Assembly (NCBI GenBank): GCA_024103385.1
Contig: JAGFIT010000050.1
Location: 51,758-115,757 of the forward strand
Direction: 5' to 3'
Length of the DNA stretch: 64,000 nt
From: Vicingus serpentipes
GTDB taxonomy: Bacteria > Bacteroidota > Bacteroidia > Flavobacteriales_E > Vicingaceae
Position numbers and translations under genes: made by a program. The notes below the pieces were generated by a model. The model was not told the origin of the DNA, made no database searches, and worked only from the letters and a program-made list of their open reading frames with translations. Shown here piece by piece: positions 52,574 to 60,807 of this stretch (position 1 is its first letter; each line of letters opens with the position of its first letter).

Positions 52574-52912
52574 TTACATAAAGCCCAACTCTAATTTGGC
52601 TTCTTCACTCATCATTTCTTTGTCCCAAGCAGGCTCCCATGCCAATTCAACCTTTGAGGATTTAACAGCCCACATCGCTTCTACTTTTTGTCGTACTTCT
52701 TCAGGAAGACTTTCAGCAACTGGGCATGAAGGAGAGGTAAGTGTCATGATAATTTCGGAATTGAAATCATCATCTAAATTAATTTCATAGATGAGCCCCA
52801 TTTCATAAATATCTACAGGAATTTCAGGATCATAAATCGTTTTAAGCGTATCTATGATCATTGCCTCAACATCTTTTTTTGTGAGTTCTTTTTTATGTTC
52901 GTTCTCTTCCAT
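52574..52912 (-). CDS. DUF59 / MIP18-type Fe-S assembly protein (SufT-like)
   Basis: 112 residues. The DUF59 core is readable: IIDTLKTIYDPEIPVDIYEMGLIYEI, then MTLTSPSCPVAESLPEEVRQKV with the single conserved Cys. Proteins of this family help mature Fe-S proteins and often end SUF operons. Here it is the final gene, 5 bp after sufE, so it belongs to the operon. A symbol is not assigned, because sufT is used for several relatives. Confidence 0.88.
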   Translation of the reverse strand: MEENEHKKELTKKDVEAMIIDTLKTIYDPEIPVDIYEMGLIYEINLDDDFNSEIIMTLTSPSCPVAESLPEEVRQKVEAMWAVKSSKVELAWEPAWDKEMMSEEAKLELGFM

Positions 52913-52917
52913 ATCAT

Positions 52918-53337
52918 TTATGCTTTAGCTTGAAAAGCGATTGAATACATTTTAATTTGTTTTACCATGGAAACTAATCCATTGCTTCTGGTAGGAGATA
53001 AGTGTTCTCTTAACCCTATTTGATCAATAAAAAATAAGTCTGATTCTGCAATTTCTTTTGGTGAGTGATTAGAAAAAACACGAATCATTAACGCAATAAT
53101 TCCTTTAGTAATGATAGCATCACTATCTGCAGTAAAAATAATTTTTCCATCTATTAGTTCGGCATGTAACCATACTCTAGATTGACAACCTTTAATGAGG
53201 TTTTCTTCTGTCTTGAACTTTTCATCTATTAAAGGTAACTCTTTCCCTAATTCAATGATGTGTTCATACTTATCCATCCACTCATCAAACAAAGCAAACT
53301 CATCTACTATTTCTTCTTGTATTTCTTTTATTGTCAT
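52918..53337 (-). CDS. sufE: sulfur acceptor protein SufE
   Basis: Accepts persulfide from SufS and passes it to SufBCD. The 139 residues have the family pattern: EFALFDEWMDKYEHIIELGKELP, then IKGCQSRVWLHAELIDGKIIF with the persulfide-carrying Cys in GCQS, and the C-terminal LSPTRSNGLVSMVKQIKMYS. It lies 56 bp behind sufS, with a repeat of the AACGTT type in the gap. Confidence 0.95.
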   Translation of the reverse strand: MTIKEIQEEIVDEFALFDEWMDKYEHIIELGKELPLIDEKFKTEENLIKGCQSRVWLHAELIDGKIIFTADSDAIITKGIIALMIRVFSNHSPKEIAESDLFFIDQIGLREHLSPTRSNGLVSMVKQIKMYSIAFQAKA

Positions 53338-53349
53338 TTTTATAGTTTA

Positions 53350-53393
53350 TAAAGTTAAAACGTTTTGAACGTTTACACGTTAAAACACTTAAA
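53350..53393. repeat. AACGTT-family repeat between sufS and sufE
   Basis: TAAAGTTAAAACGTTTTG followed by AACGTTTACACGTTAAAAC, ending at the sufS stop. The 15-mer AACGTTTACACGTTA is identical in the repeat at 56841-56883. Confidence 0.75.
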
Positions 53394-54620
53394 CTATAGA
53401 AGCATTCCAACAGCTCTTTTTAGCGCATTAATAAAGGTATCTACTTCTTCAAAAGTATTATAAAAAGCAAAAGAAGCTCTTGCTGTACCTGGTATATTAA
53501 ATCGATTCATTAAAGGTTCAGTACAATGGTGTCCTGTTCGAATGGCAATACCTAATTTATCAATGATAGTTCCAATATCTGTAGGGTGGGTACCGTCTAC
53601 TACAAATGATAATACGCTCGCTTTTTTTTGGGCTTCCCCAATAATTCGAACTCCTTCTATTTGTTTGATTTGCTCAGTAGCATAATTTAATAATTCATGC
53701 TCGTAAGTTTCAATTTTATCAATGCCAATTTCATTGATATAATCAACGGCTGTAGCTAAAGCAATTCCACCAACAATATTAGGTGTGCCTGCTTCAAATT
53801 TGTGAGGTAAATCGTTGTAGGTTGTTTTTTCAAAGGTTACTGTTTTAATCATATCACCACCACCTTGGTAAGGGGGTAAAGAATTTAATAGGCCTTCTTT
53901 TCCGTAAAGTATTCCAACTCCTGTTGGTCCGAACATTTTATGACCAGAAAAAGCATAAAAGTCAGCGTCTAATTCCTGAACATCTACTTTGGTATGTGGA
54001 ACAGCCTGTGCTCCATCAATTAAAACTAAAGCTTCTTTTTGGTGAGCTTTGGCAATTATTTCTTTTACGGGATTGATAGTTCCCAAAGTATTAGACACGT
54101 GAGTCACTGCAACCAATTTGGTTTTATCAGAAAGTAATTTTTCATACTCATCAACTAAAAATTCACCTTTATCATTAATCGGAACAACTTTTAAAATAGC
54201 CCCTTTCTCTTCACATATTATTTGCCAAGGAACAATATTGGAATGATGCTCCATGGTAGAAATGATAATTTCATCCCCTTCATTCAAAAATTTCTTTCCA
54301 AAAGAAGAAGCCACAAGGTTGATAGCATCAGTAGTTCCTTTGGTGAAAATAATTTCATGATCGTGCTTTGCATTAATGAATTTTTGAATTGTTTTTCTAG
54401 CTTCTTCGTAGGCCGTTGTAGCTTCCTGACTCAGTGTATGTATTCCTCTGTGAATGTTGCTGTTTTCATATTGATAATAATGAGAAATAGTATCAATTAC
54501 CTGTTGAGGCTTTTGTGATGATGCTCCATTATCAAAATAAACCAAAGGATGTCCATTCACTTCTCTCGATAGTATTGGAAAATCTTTTCTGATGGACGCT
54601 ATATCTAGTGTTTCTGTCAT
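53394..54620 (-). CDS. sufS: cysteine desulfurase SufS
   Basis: PLP enzyme that takes sulfur from cysteine for Fe-S clusters. ATG at 54620 (MTETLDIASIRKDFPILSREVNG) gives 408 residues; an in-frame ATG 9 bp upstream is equally possible. Motifs: VYFDNGASSQKP, STMEHHSNIVPWQ, VDGAQAVPHTKVDVQELDADF, the PLP Lys in SGHKMFGPTGVGILYG, and RTGHHCTEPLMN with the catalytic Cys in the group II arrangement. It lies downstream of sufD after a 90-bp gap that carries a three-hairpin repeat. Confidence 0.96.
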   Translation of the reverse strand: MTETLDIASIRKDFPILSREVNGHPLVYFDNGASSQKPQQVIDTISHYYQYENSNIHRGIHTLSQEATTAYEEARKTIQKFINAKHDHEIIFTKGTTDAINLVASSFGKKFLNEGDEIIISTMEHHSNIVPWQIICEEKGAILKVVPINDKGEFLVDEYEKLLSDKTKLVAVTHVSNTLGTINPVKEIIAKAHQKEALVLIDGAQAVPHTKVDVQELDADFYAFSGHKMFGPTGVGILYGKEGLLNSLPPYQGGGDMIKTVTFEKTTYNDLPHKFEAGTPNIVGGIALATAVDYINEIGIDKIETYEHELLNYATEQIKQIEGVRIIGEAQKKASVLSFVVDGTHPTDIGTIIDKLGIAIRTGHHCTEPLMNRFNIPGTARASFAFYNTFEEVDTFINALKRAVGMLL

Positions 54621-54637
54621 TTTATACATAAAACTTT

Positions 54638-54701
54638 CCCCTAATAAGGGGAGTTGGACGGGTGTTTTAACACCTCCCTAAATCCCTCCTTATTAGGAGG
54701 G
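54638..54701. repeat. three-hairpin repeat between sufD and sufS
   Basis: Three consecutive palindromes: CCCCTAATAAGGGG (54638-54651), GGTGTTTTAACACC (54661-54674) and CCCTCCTTATTAGGAGGG (54684-54701). The arms of the first and last are related to each other and to the repeat at 35845. It would form a strong structure in the suf transcript. Confidence 0.75.
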
Positions 54702-54709
54702 ACTTTAAG

Positions 54710-56008
54710 TTATTTTGTAAATCTTGTTTCAATTTTAGTATCGATGTAATTTTTTAATGCTTCAATGGTGATAGTTTCTAATGCGTCTTTAATGAATGCT
54801 GAAATCATCAGATTTATTGCACTTTTCTTACTAATACCTCTTGCTTGTAAGTAAAAGATAGCTTCTTCGTCCAATTGTCCTGTTGTAGAACCATGACTAC
54901 ATTTTACATCATCAGCATAAATTTCTAATTCAGGCTTAGAGTTGATAACAGCATTATCTGTCAATAAAATGTTATTGTTTTGCTGGAAAGCATTAGTTTT
55001 CTGGGCATCAGGACGAACAAAAACTTTCCCATTAAAAACGCCCACAGAATTATCATCTAAAATTCCTTTATAAACTTCGTTAGAGTTACAATTAGGTTTT
55101 AAGTGATCAACAATAGTGTGGTTATCAATATGGTTACTTTCTTTTCCTAAATAAATACTGTTTAAGTTAGTTTCACAACCTTCCGCATCTACATCAATGT
55201 TCAGGTTGTTCCTCACTAGTGTTCCATCTAAAGTAATGGTATTGATAGTAAAATGACTATTGGCTTCTTGATATACTTGTTCTGTAGAAATTTGGTAGCT
55301 TTCTCCTTCTTTATTTTGAAGTTTGTTGTATTCTACTTGAGCATTAACACTCAAGAAAAATTCTGCAACACTGTTAGTGAAACTTTCTGCTCCGCCCAAA
55401 TTAACAAACGATTCAATAATTTTTACTGAAGCGTTATCTTTTGCTTGAACAAGTACACGAGTGTTGGCTATTAAATTCTTTTCTGTTACTACATTAATAA
55501 CGTGAATAGGCTTTTCGCAAGCTACATTTTTATCAATATTAATTGCAACACCATCAGTAAAACTTACCGTATTTAATGCTATAAAAATTTCTTTTTCAGC
55601 TTTGGCAATTTTCCCCAGCTTATTGCTTACAAAACTATCAGGTTGTTGGATAGCGTTTTTTAAGCTTTTAATCGTTACTCCACTCTGAGGAGCAATTCTT
55701 AATAATTCATCAGAGTAATATCCATTGACCAATACTACAATATTGGAATCTAAATTTGGGATGGTAAAGCTTGTAACATCAATTTGAGGAACTGCATTTT
55801 TATTTTGAACGAAATAAGTCTTGTTAATGATTTTTCCTAATCTAGTATATTTCCAATACTCTGTTTTTGAAGTAGGGAAATCTAAATGGTTTAATGCTTC
55901 TTTTGCTTTGCTTCTTAATTCTTGAGCAAATGTTGGCTCGTTAGAAAAATCAAGCTGACTTAAACTTTCTACTAATATATCTTTTTTGGTAAGCGCTGCT
56001 GTTGTCAT
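54710..56008 (-). CDS. sufD: Fe-S scaffold subunit SufD
   Basis: Partner of SufB and SufC in the scaffold complex. The 432 residues have a variable N terminus (about 1-150) and the beta-helix core with NLNIDVDAEGCETNLNSIYLG, HIDNHTIVDHLKPNCNSNEVYKG, KVFVRPDAQKTNAFQQNNNILL and DDVKCSHGSTTGQLDEEAIFYLQARG (the His and Cys used for cluster assembly in the family). A 65-bp gap follows sufC. Well conserved; no oddities. Confidence 0.96.
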   Translation of the reverse strand: MTTAALTKKDILVESLSQLDFSNEPTFAQELRSKAKEALNHLDFPTSKTEYWKYTRLGKIINKTYFVQNKNAVPQIDVTSFTIPNLDSNIVVLVNGYYSDELLRIAPQSGVTIKSLKNAIQQPDSFVSNKLGKIAKAEKEIFIALNTVSFTDGVAINIDKNVACEKPIHVINVVTEKNLIANTRVLVQAKDNASVKIIESFVNLGGAESFTNSVAEFFLSVNAQVEYNKLQNKEGESYQISTEQVYQEANSHFTINTITLDGTLVRNNLNIDVDAEGCETNLNSIYLGKESNHIDNHTIVDHLKPNCNSNEVYKGILDDNSVGVFNGKVFVRPDAQKTNAFQQNNNILLTDNAVINSKPELEIYADDVKCSHGSTTGQLDEEAIFYLQARGISKKSAINLMISAFIKDALETITIEALKNYIDTKIETRFTK

Positions 56009-56073
56009 TTTTGAAATGTTAAATTTTTAGTTTTGAATTTTAAATAATAGATGTATAACTCAACATTTAAAAT

Positions 56074-56829
56074 TTACAATTCAACATTTTCAGATTTAAT
56101 CCAATCGTAACCTTTTTCTTCTAGTTCTAGAGCCAACTCTTTCCCTCCAGTTTTAACAATTCTTCCATTGTACAATACATGAACAAAGTCAGGAACAATG
56201 TAATCCAATAATCTTTGGTAATGGGTAATTACAATAGTTGCGTTTTTTGGAGATTTCAATGTATTAACTCCTTTAGCTACAATTCTTAAAGCATCAATAT
56301 CTAACCCTGAATCCGTTTCATCAAGGATAGATAGCTTCGGTTCTAACATAGCCATTTGAAAAATCTCGTTTCTTTTTTTCTCTCCTCCAGAAAATCCTTC
56401 ATTAACAGAACGAGAAGCTAACTTTGGATCTAACTCTACTAAAGCAGATTTTTCTTTCACCAATGCTAAGAAATCTTTTGCTGCAATAGCTTCTTCTCCA
56501 TGATAAGCTCTTTTTTCGTTGATAGCGGTTTTTAAGAAATTCACATTACTTACTCCTGGAATTTCTATTGGATATTGAAACGCCAAGAAAACACCTTCTC
56601 TTGCTCTGTCCTCAGGACTTAAGTCCAGTAAATCGTTTCCGTCAAAATCAACAGAACCTTCAGTTACTTCGTATTCTTCTCTTCCTGCTAAGACGGCAGA
56701 TAACGTACTTTTTCCAGAACCATTTGGTCCCATGATTGCATGAACTTCCCCTGCTTTCACTTCTAAGTTAATTCCTCTAAGAATTTCTTTATCTTCTATA
56801 CTTGCGTGTAAATTTTTTATCTTTAACAT
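56074..56829 (-). CDS. sufC: Fe-S assembly ATPase SufC
   Basis: ABC-type ATPase that drives the SufBCD scaffold. 251 residues: MLKIKNLHASIEDKEILRGI, Walker A GPNGSGKSTLSAVLAG, Q-loop AFQYPIEIPGV, signature FSGGEKKRNEIFQMA, Walker B LSILDETDSGLDIDAL and switch His TITHYQ-like region (IVITHYQRLLDYI). It is followed by sufD and separated from sufB by a foreign-looking four-helix gene. Confidence 0.97.
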   Translation of the reverse strand: MLKIKNLHASIEDKEILRGINLEVKAGEVHAIMGPNGSGKSTLSAVLAGREEYEVTEGSVDFDGNDLLDLSPEDRAREGVFLAFQYPIEIPGVSNVNFLKTAINEKRAYHGEEAIAAKDFLALVKEKSALVELDPKLASRSVNEGFSGGEKKRNEIFQMAMLEPKLSILDETDSGLDIDALRIVAKGVNTLKSPKNATIVITHYQRLLDYIVPDFVHVLYNGRIVKTGGKELALELEEKGYDWIKSENVEL

Positions 56830-56840
56830 TTGTCGGTTTT

Positions 56841-56883
56841 TAAAGTTTTAACGTTGCAACGTTTACACGTTACAACGAGTTAA
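56841..56883. repeat. AACGTT-family repeat, left flank of the four-helix gene
   Basis: TAAAGTTTTAACGTTGC then AACGTTTACACGTTACAAC and GAGTTAA. It runs up to the stop codon of the four-helix gene and parallels the repeat at 57261-57308 on the other side. Confidence 0.75.
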
Positions 56884-57258
56884 CTATTTTTTAATCGTTG
56901 TTCTTAGATATGTGATTAGTTTATTTATCATTTTTGATGTAAAATCACAATCTTCTAATAATTGATTTTTTATTTTATCTTCAATATATTTTAGTTCAAA
57001 AGCAATGTGTAATTGAGATCTTAACTCACCACAGGAACCTTTTGCAATGAATAAAAACTGAACGAATTCTTTTATCGTTTGTCTTTCAAACCCTTCTGCG
57101 ATATTAGATGAAATTGAAATGGTACATCTTCTCATTTGTCTATATAAATCAAAATCATTTTTAAAAGATTTATCATTAGTTATCTTGTAAATATCCAAAG
57201 CAATAGCTTTTGACTTCTGCCAAGCTTGTATTTCTTCGAATGATTTAAATGTTCCCAT
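56884..57258 (-). CDS. four-helix-bundle protein (S23/Avd-like) inside the suf operon
   Basis: 124 residues of the 23S-intervening-sequence / four-helix-bundle family: MGTFKSFEEIQAWQKSKAIAL, IYKITNDKSFKNDFDLYRQMRR, CTISISSNIAEGFERQTIKEF, VQFLFIAKGSCGELRSQL, and a final LLEDCDFTSKMINKLITYL. Relatives are found within 23S rRNA insertions and as Avd accessory proteins of diversity-generating retroelements, but most stand alone with unknown function. Here it interrupts the normally adjacent sufB and sufC and is bracketed by two copies of the same ~45-bp repeat. No reverse transcriptase or rRNA is near, so those two roles do not apply here. Confidence 0.88.
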   Translation of the reverse strand: MGTFKSFEEIQAWQKSKAIALDIYKITNDKSFKNDFDLYRQMRRCTISISSNIAEGFERQTIKEFVQFLFIAKGSCGELRSQLHIAFELKYIEDKIKNQLLEDCDFTSKMINKLITYLRTTIKK

Positions 57259-57260
57259 AA

Positions 57261-57308
57261 CTTTAATCTTTTAACGTTAAAAACTTTCCAACGTTAAAAC
57301 GTATTAAC
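57261..57308. repeat. AACGTT-family repeat, right flank of the four-helix gene
   Basis: TTTAATCTTTTAACGTTAAAA, then CTTTCCAACGTTAAAACGTATTAA up to the sufB stop. It is an imperfect direct repeat of 56841-56883, so the four-helix gene is flanked on both sides. Confidence 0.7.
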
Positions 57309-58754
57309 TTATCCTACAGAGCCTTCAAGGCTTATTTCTAATAATTTTTGTGCTTCTACTGCAAACTCCATTGGCAATTGATTTAATACTTCTTTACAAT
57401 ATCCATTCACAATTAAGTTGATTGCTTTTTCGGTATTGATGCCTCGTTGATTGCAGTAAAATATTTGATCTTCTCCAATTTTTGAAGTAGTGGCTTCATG
57501 CTCTACTTTTGCAGTACTATTTTTTACCTCGATGTAAGGGAAAGTATGTGCTCCACATTTGTCTCCCATCAATAAAGAATCACACTGAGTAAAGTTTCTT
57601 GCGTTGGTGGCATTTTTATTAATCTGTACTAAACCTCTATAAGAATTGTTACTTACTCCAGCAGAAATCCCTTTAGAGATAATCGTACTTTTTGTGTTTT
57701 TTCCTAAGTGAATCATTTTAGTACCTGTATCAGCCTGTTGGTGATTGTTGGTAACAGCTACTGAGAAAAACTCTCCAATTGAATGATCTCCTTTTAAAAT
57801 ACAAGAAGGGTATTTCCAGGTAACTGCAGATCCTGTTTCAACCTGTGTCCACGAAATTTTTGAACGATTATGACAAATTCCTCTTTTGGTTACAAAATTG
57901 TAAATCCCGCCTTTTCCGTTTTTATCTCCAGGAAACCAGTTTTGCACAGTAGAATATTTTATTTCAGCACCATCCAAAGAAATTAACTCAACAACAGCAG
58001 CGTGCAATTGATTCTCGTCTCGTTGTGGGGCGGTACACCCTTCTAAATAACTAACATAACTATCCTCATCTGCTACTAACAAAGTTCTTTCAAACTGACC
58101 AGTATTGGCTTCATTAATTCTAAAGTAAGTAGATAACTCCATAGGGCATCTTACACCTTTAGGAATGTAACAAAAAGAACCATCAGAAAAAACAGCTGAA
58201 TTTAATGCAGCATAAAAGTTATCCGTAGTAGGAACCACTGTGCCTAAATATTTTTTAACCAGTTCAGGGTGATTTTTAACAGCTTCACTAAAAGAGCAGA
58301 AAATAATTCCTAATTCTCCAAGTTTATCTTGAAATGACGTTTTTACAGAAACAGAATCAAAAACAAAATCAACAGCAACACCACTTAAGGCTTTTTGTTC
58401 ATCCATAGAAATACCTAATTTATCCATGGTAGCTTTCATTTCTGGATCAACATCGTCCCAACTCACCTCTTTTTTCTTTTTTGGAGAGGAATAATAAGAT
58501 ATATCTTGAAAATCAATTTTAGGATAATTAACATGTGCCCATTTTTGTTCAGTCATCTTTTGCCATTCAGCAAAAGCTTTTAACCTAAAATCTAATAACC
58601 ACTGTGGCTCGTTCTTTTTAGTAGAAATAAGTCGTACCACCTCCTCATTCAATCCCTTTGGAATTACTTCAGATTCAATATTAGTAGTAAAACCGTATTT
58701 GTATTCTTGATTCTTTAACTCTTCTGCTAATTCATCCTCAGTATAAGCTTTCAT
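57309..58754 (-). CDS. sufB: Fe-S scaffold subunit SufB
   Basis: Main cluster-building scaffold protein. ATG at 58754 ([22 protein letters not shown]) gives 481 residues; a TTG at 58808 would add 18. Motifs: [108 protein letters not shown] segment, [20 protein letters not shown] and the C-terminal [16 protein letters not shown]. It follows sufA by 58 bp. Confidence 0.97.
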   Translation of the reverse strand: MKAYTEDELAEELKNQEYKYGFTTNIESEVIPKGLNEEVVRLISTKKNEPQWLLDFRLKAFAEWQKMTEQKWAHVNYPKIDFQDISYYSSPKKKKEVSWDDVDPEMKATMDKLGISMDEQKALSGVAVDFVFDSVSVKTSFQDKLGELGIIFCSFSEAVKNHPELVKKYLGTVVPTTDNFYAALNSAVFSDGSFCYIPKGVRCPMELSTYFRINEANTGQFERTLLVADEDSYVSYLEGCTAPQRDENQLHAAVVELISLDGAEIKYSTVQNWFPGDKNGKGGIYNFVTKRGICHNRSKISWTQVETGSAVTWKYPSCILKGDHSIGEFFSVAVTNNHQQADTGTKMIHLGKNTKSTIISKGISAGVSNNSYRGLVQINKNATNARNFTQCDSLLMGDKCGAHTFPYIEVKNSTAKVEHEATTSKIGEDQIFYCNQRGINTEKAINLIVNGYCKEVLNQLPMEFAVEAQKLLEISLEGSVG

Positions 58755-58812
58755 GTCTTTTTGTCGTTTTGCGTTACAGGTTTTGATTGTTGTAACGTTT
58801 GAATTCAATCAT

Positions 58813-59139
58813 TTATAGTGAAAAACTTTCTCCACAACCACACGTTCTATTGGCATTAGGGTTTTTAAATACAAACCCTTTACCATTCAATCCTCCTGAA
58901 TAATCCAATTCCGTTCCTGCTAGGTAAAGTATACTTTTTTTGTCACAGACAATTTTCACTCCTTTGTCTTCAAAAACTTTGTCATCATCATTGATAATAT
59001 GATCAAAGCTCATGTCGTAAGTTAAACCAGAGCAACCTCCACCTTTAACACCAACACGAATAAAACCTCCTTGTGGAGCATTATCCTCTTCCATTAGTTT
59101 AATAGATTGATTTTTAGCACTTTCTGAAACTGTTATCAT
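58813..59139 (-). CDS. sufA: A-type Fe-S carrier (SufA/IscA family)
   Basis: Carries new clusters from the scaffold to target proteins. 108 residues with the three cysteines of the HesB/IscA family: VGVKGGGCSGLTYDMSF, and the C-terminal NANRTCGCGESFSL (CGCG). Begins MITVSESAKNQSIKLMEED. First gene of the suf operon, downstream of a good promoter at 59172-59202. Confidence 0.95.
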   Translation of the reverse strand: MITVSESAKNQSIKLMEEDNAPQGGFIRVGVKGGGCSGLTYDMSFDHIINDDDKVFEDKGVKIVCDKKSILYLAGTELDYSGGLNGKGFVFKNPNANRTCGCGESFSL

Positions 59140-59171
59140 AATTTCTTATTTAGATTGATTCTAAATTAAGG

Positions 59172-59202
59172 CAAATGTACCTAAAATGTGGTATTCCTAC
59201 AA
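59172..59202 (-). promoter_or_regulatory. promoter of the suf operon
   Basis: Minus strand TTG (59202-59200), 20 nt, TACATTTG (59179-59172). Expected start near 59166, leader about 27 nt. I saw no clear regulator palindrome (IscR or Fur type) around it. Confidence 0.7.
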
Positions 59203-59250
59203 GGAAAAAATCAAATAATAATAGAGTGTAAAATAAAAGAAATGAATTAT

Positions 59251-59258
59251 TAAATTTG
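59251..59258 (+). promoter_or_regulatory. -7 box directly before thiL
   Basis: TAAATTTG, then TAGC, then ATG at 59263: the same four-base distance as at 32790-32802. No good -33 element. A start at or next to the ATG is predicted. Confidence 0.45.
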
Positions 59259-59262
59259 TAGC

Positions 59263-60318
59263 ATGTTAGAAGATAAAAATCCTAAACCATTAAATGAACT
59301 GGAAGAATTAGGCGAATTTGGCCTTATTCAGCATTTAACGGAAAACATTAAGTTGAAAAACCCTTCTTCTATTAAAGGGGTTGGAGATGATGCAGCAGTG
59401 ATTGAGTACAAAGATAAACAGACGGTAGTTACTACCGATTTATTGGTGGAAGGGATTCATTTTGATATGATATATACTCCCCTAAAGCACTTAGGATATA
59501 AGGCTGCAACAGTTAATCTTTCTGATGTATATGCAATGAATGCTACACCTAAGCAAATTACCGTATCGATAGCAGTATCTAACCATATGTCGATAGAAGG
59601 ATTGGAAGAATTGTATGAAGGAATATTGCTGGCTTGCGAAGTTTATGGAGTAGATTTAGTAGGGGGAGATACTACATCATCTACATCAGGTTTAATTATT
59701 AGTATTACCGCAATAGGGGAAGGAGATAAGGATACGTTGGTTTTTAGAGATGAAGCCAAGGAAAATGATTTGATTTGCGTGTCTGGTGATTTAGGAGGAG
59801 CATTTATGGGACTCCAATTGTTAGAGCGAGAGAAGCAAATATTTCAAGAAAATCCACAAGTACAACCTGATTTTTCTGGTTACGATTACGTACTTGAACG
59901 CCAGTTAAAACCAGAACCTAGAAAAGATGTGGTGGATATGTTTAAAGAAATAGGTGTTCATCCTACTTCTATGATAGATGTATCTGACGGATTATCTTCC
60001 GACTTGATTCATATTTGTACGCAATCCAATGTAGGGTGTACGATTTATGAAGATAAAATTCCAATTGACCCATCCACAATCACTGCTGCAGAAGAAATGC
60101 AATTAGATCCGATAGTTTGTGCTTTAAATGGCGGAGAAGATTATGAATTGTTGTTTACGATTTCGTTGGACGATTACAATAAAATAAAGGATCAAAAAAG
60201 AGTTGCTGTGATTGGTCACATCACATCAGACGAAGGCAGTTACCAAATTGTTTCTAAAGATGAAAAAATTCATCAACTAACGGCTCAAGGATGGAATTCT
60301 ATTTTAAAGAAAGATTAA
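59263..60318 (+). CDS. thiL: thiamine-monophosphate kinase
   Basis: Phosphorylates thiamine phosphate to thiamine diphosphate, the active cofactor. 351 residues: LGEFGLIQHL, VGDDAAVIEY, TTDLLVEGIHFDMIYTPLKHLGYKAATVNLSD (metal-binding Asp residues), DLVGGDTTSSTSGLIISITAIGE, CVSGDLGGAFMGLQLL, SMIDVSDGLSSDLIHI and CALNGGEDYELLFTI. All expected motifs are present. The next gene begins after one base, so the pair are probably cotranscribed. Confidence 0.96.
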   Translation: MLEDKNPKPLNELEELGEFGLIQHLTENIKLKNPSSIKGVGDDAAVIEYKDKQTVVTTDLLVEGIHFDMIYTPLKHLGYKAATVNLSDVYAMNATPKQITVSIAVSNHMSIEGLEELYEGILLACEVYGVDLVGGDTTSSTSGLIISITAIGEGDKDTLVFRDEAKENDLICVSGDLGGAFMGLQLLEREKQIFQENPQVQPDFSGYDYVLERQLKPEPRKDVVDMFKEIGVHPTSMIDVSDGLSSDLIHICTQSNVGCTIYEDKIPIDPSTITAAEEMQLDPIVCALNGGEDYELLFTISLDDYNKIKDQKRVAVIGHITSDEGSYQIVSKDEKIHQLTAQGWNSILKKD

Positions 60319-60319
60319 A

Positions 60320-60652
60320 TTGAAATTATTTTCACATATCATCAATGTACTTCTGGTAGTAGCAATTTTAAACACTATTGTTAGTAAATCGCTCCATGAG
60401 GTGTTGGAGCATACCGAAGTTATTGAGGCTTGTTGTGATGAACGCGCAGCTCATTTCCATGAATATGAGGTTCACCACCAAGATTTTATATGTAATTTCA
60501 ATTTTTCAGCGAATAGTTTAGTTAAAGCTGTTTTTTCTACAGCTCAATTTATACAATACAAATCAAATGCTATTCATGTTCATTTTTTATGGATAGTAGA
60601 TAATCTTTATTTTACTCACCTCTTATTACGAGGTCCTCCTGCTATTAAATAG
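60320..60652 (+). CDS. small His/Cys-containing membrane-targeted protein with LRGPP end
   Basis: 110 residues from a TTG one base after the thiL stop. An N-terminal hydrophobic segment (IINVLLVVAILNTIVSKSL) would export or anchor it. Then HEVLEHTEVIEACCDERAAHFHEYEVHHQDFIC, holding a cluster of His, Cys and Glu suited to metal binding, and the tail FTHLLLRGPPAIK. Short proteins with an RGPP end often precede TonB receptors in this phylum, I believe. The gene next along is such a receptor. Function unproven; metal handling is an inference. Confidence 0.65.
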   Translation: MKLFSHIINVLLVVAILNTIVSKSLHEVLEHTEVIEACCDERAAHFHEYEVHHQDFICNFNFSANSLVKAVFSTAQFIQYKSNAIHVHFLWIVDNLYFTHLLLRGPPAIK

Positions 60653-60755
60653 TTCCGATGTTACTCTGAAAATGTCACACTGAGCTCAGTTTATATCAAG
60701 TTTATTGAGATATCGGAGTGCTTTTGAAGGATAGATAACATCGTTTTAATTGAAA

Positions 60756-60775
60756 CACACTTTGATTTTAGTGTG
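60756..60775 (+). promoter_or_regulatory. CACACT/AGTGTG inverted repeat before the TonB receptor
   Basis: CACACTTTGATTTTAGTGTG, 33 bp before the receptor ATG at 60808. It could be an operator or an RNA hairpin. The preceding sequence TGTCACACTGAGCTCAG (60673-60689) looks like a fragment of a dispersed repeat. Nothing else is recognisable in 60653-60807. Confidence 0.35.
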
Positions 60776-60807
60776 CAAAAAATTCAAACTATTTAATAAA
60801 AATTAAT

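Noticed and set aside
56884..57258. Four-helix gene as part of a diversity-generating retroelement or 23S insertion
   Set aside because: No reverse transcriptase, template repeat or rRNA gene lies in the window.
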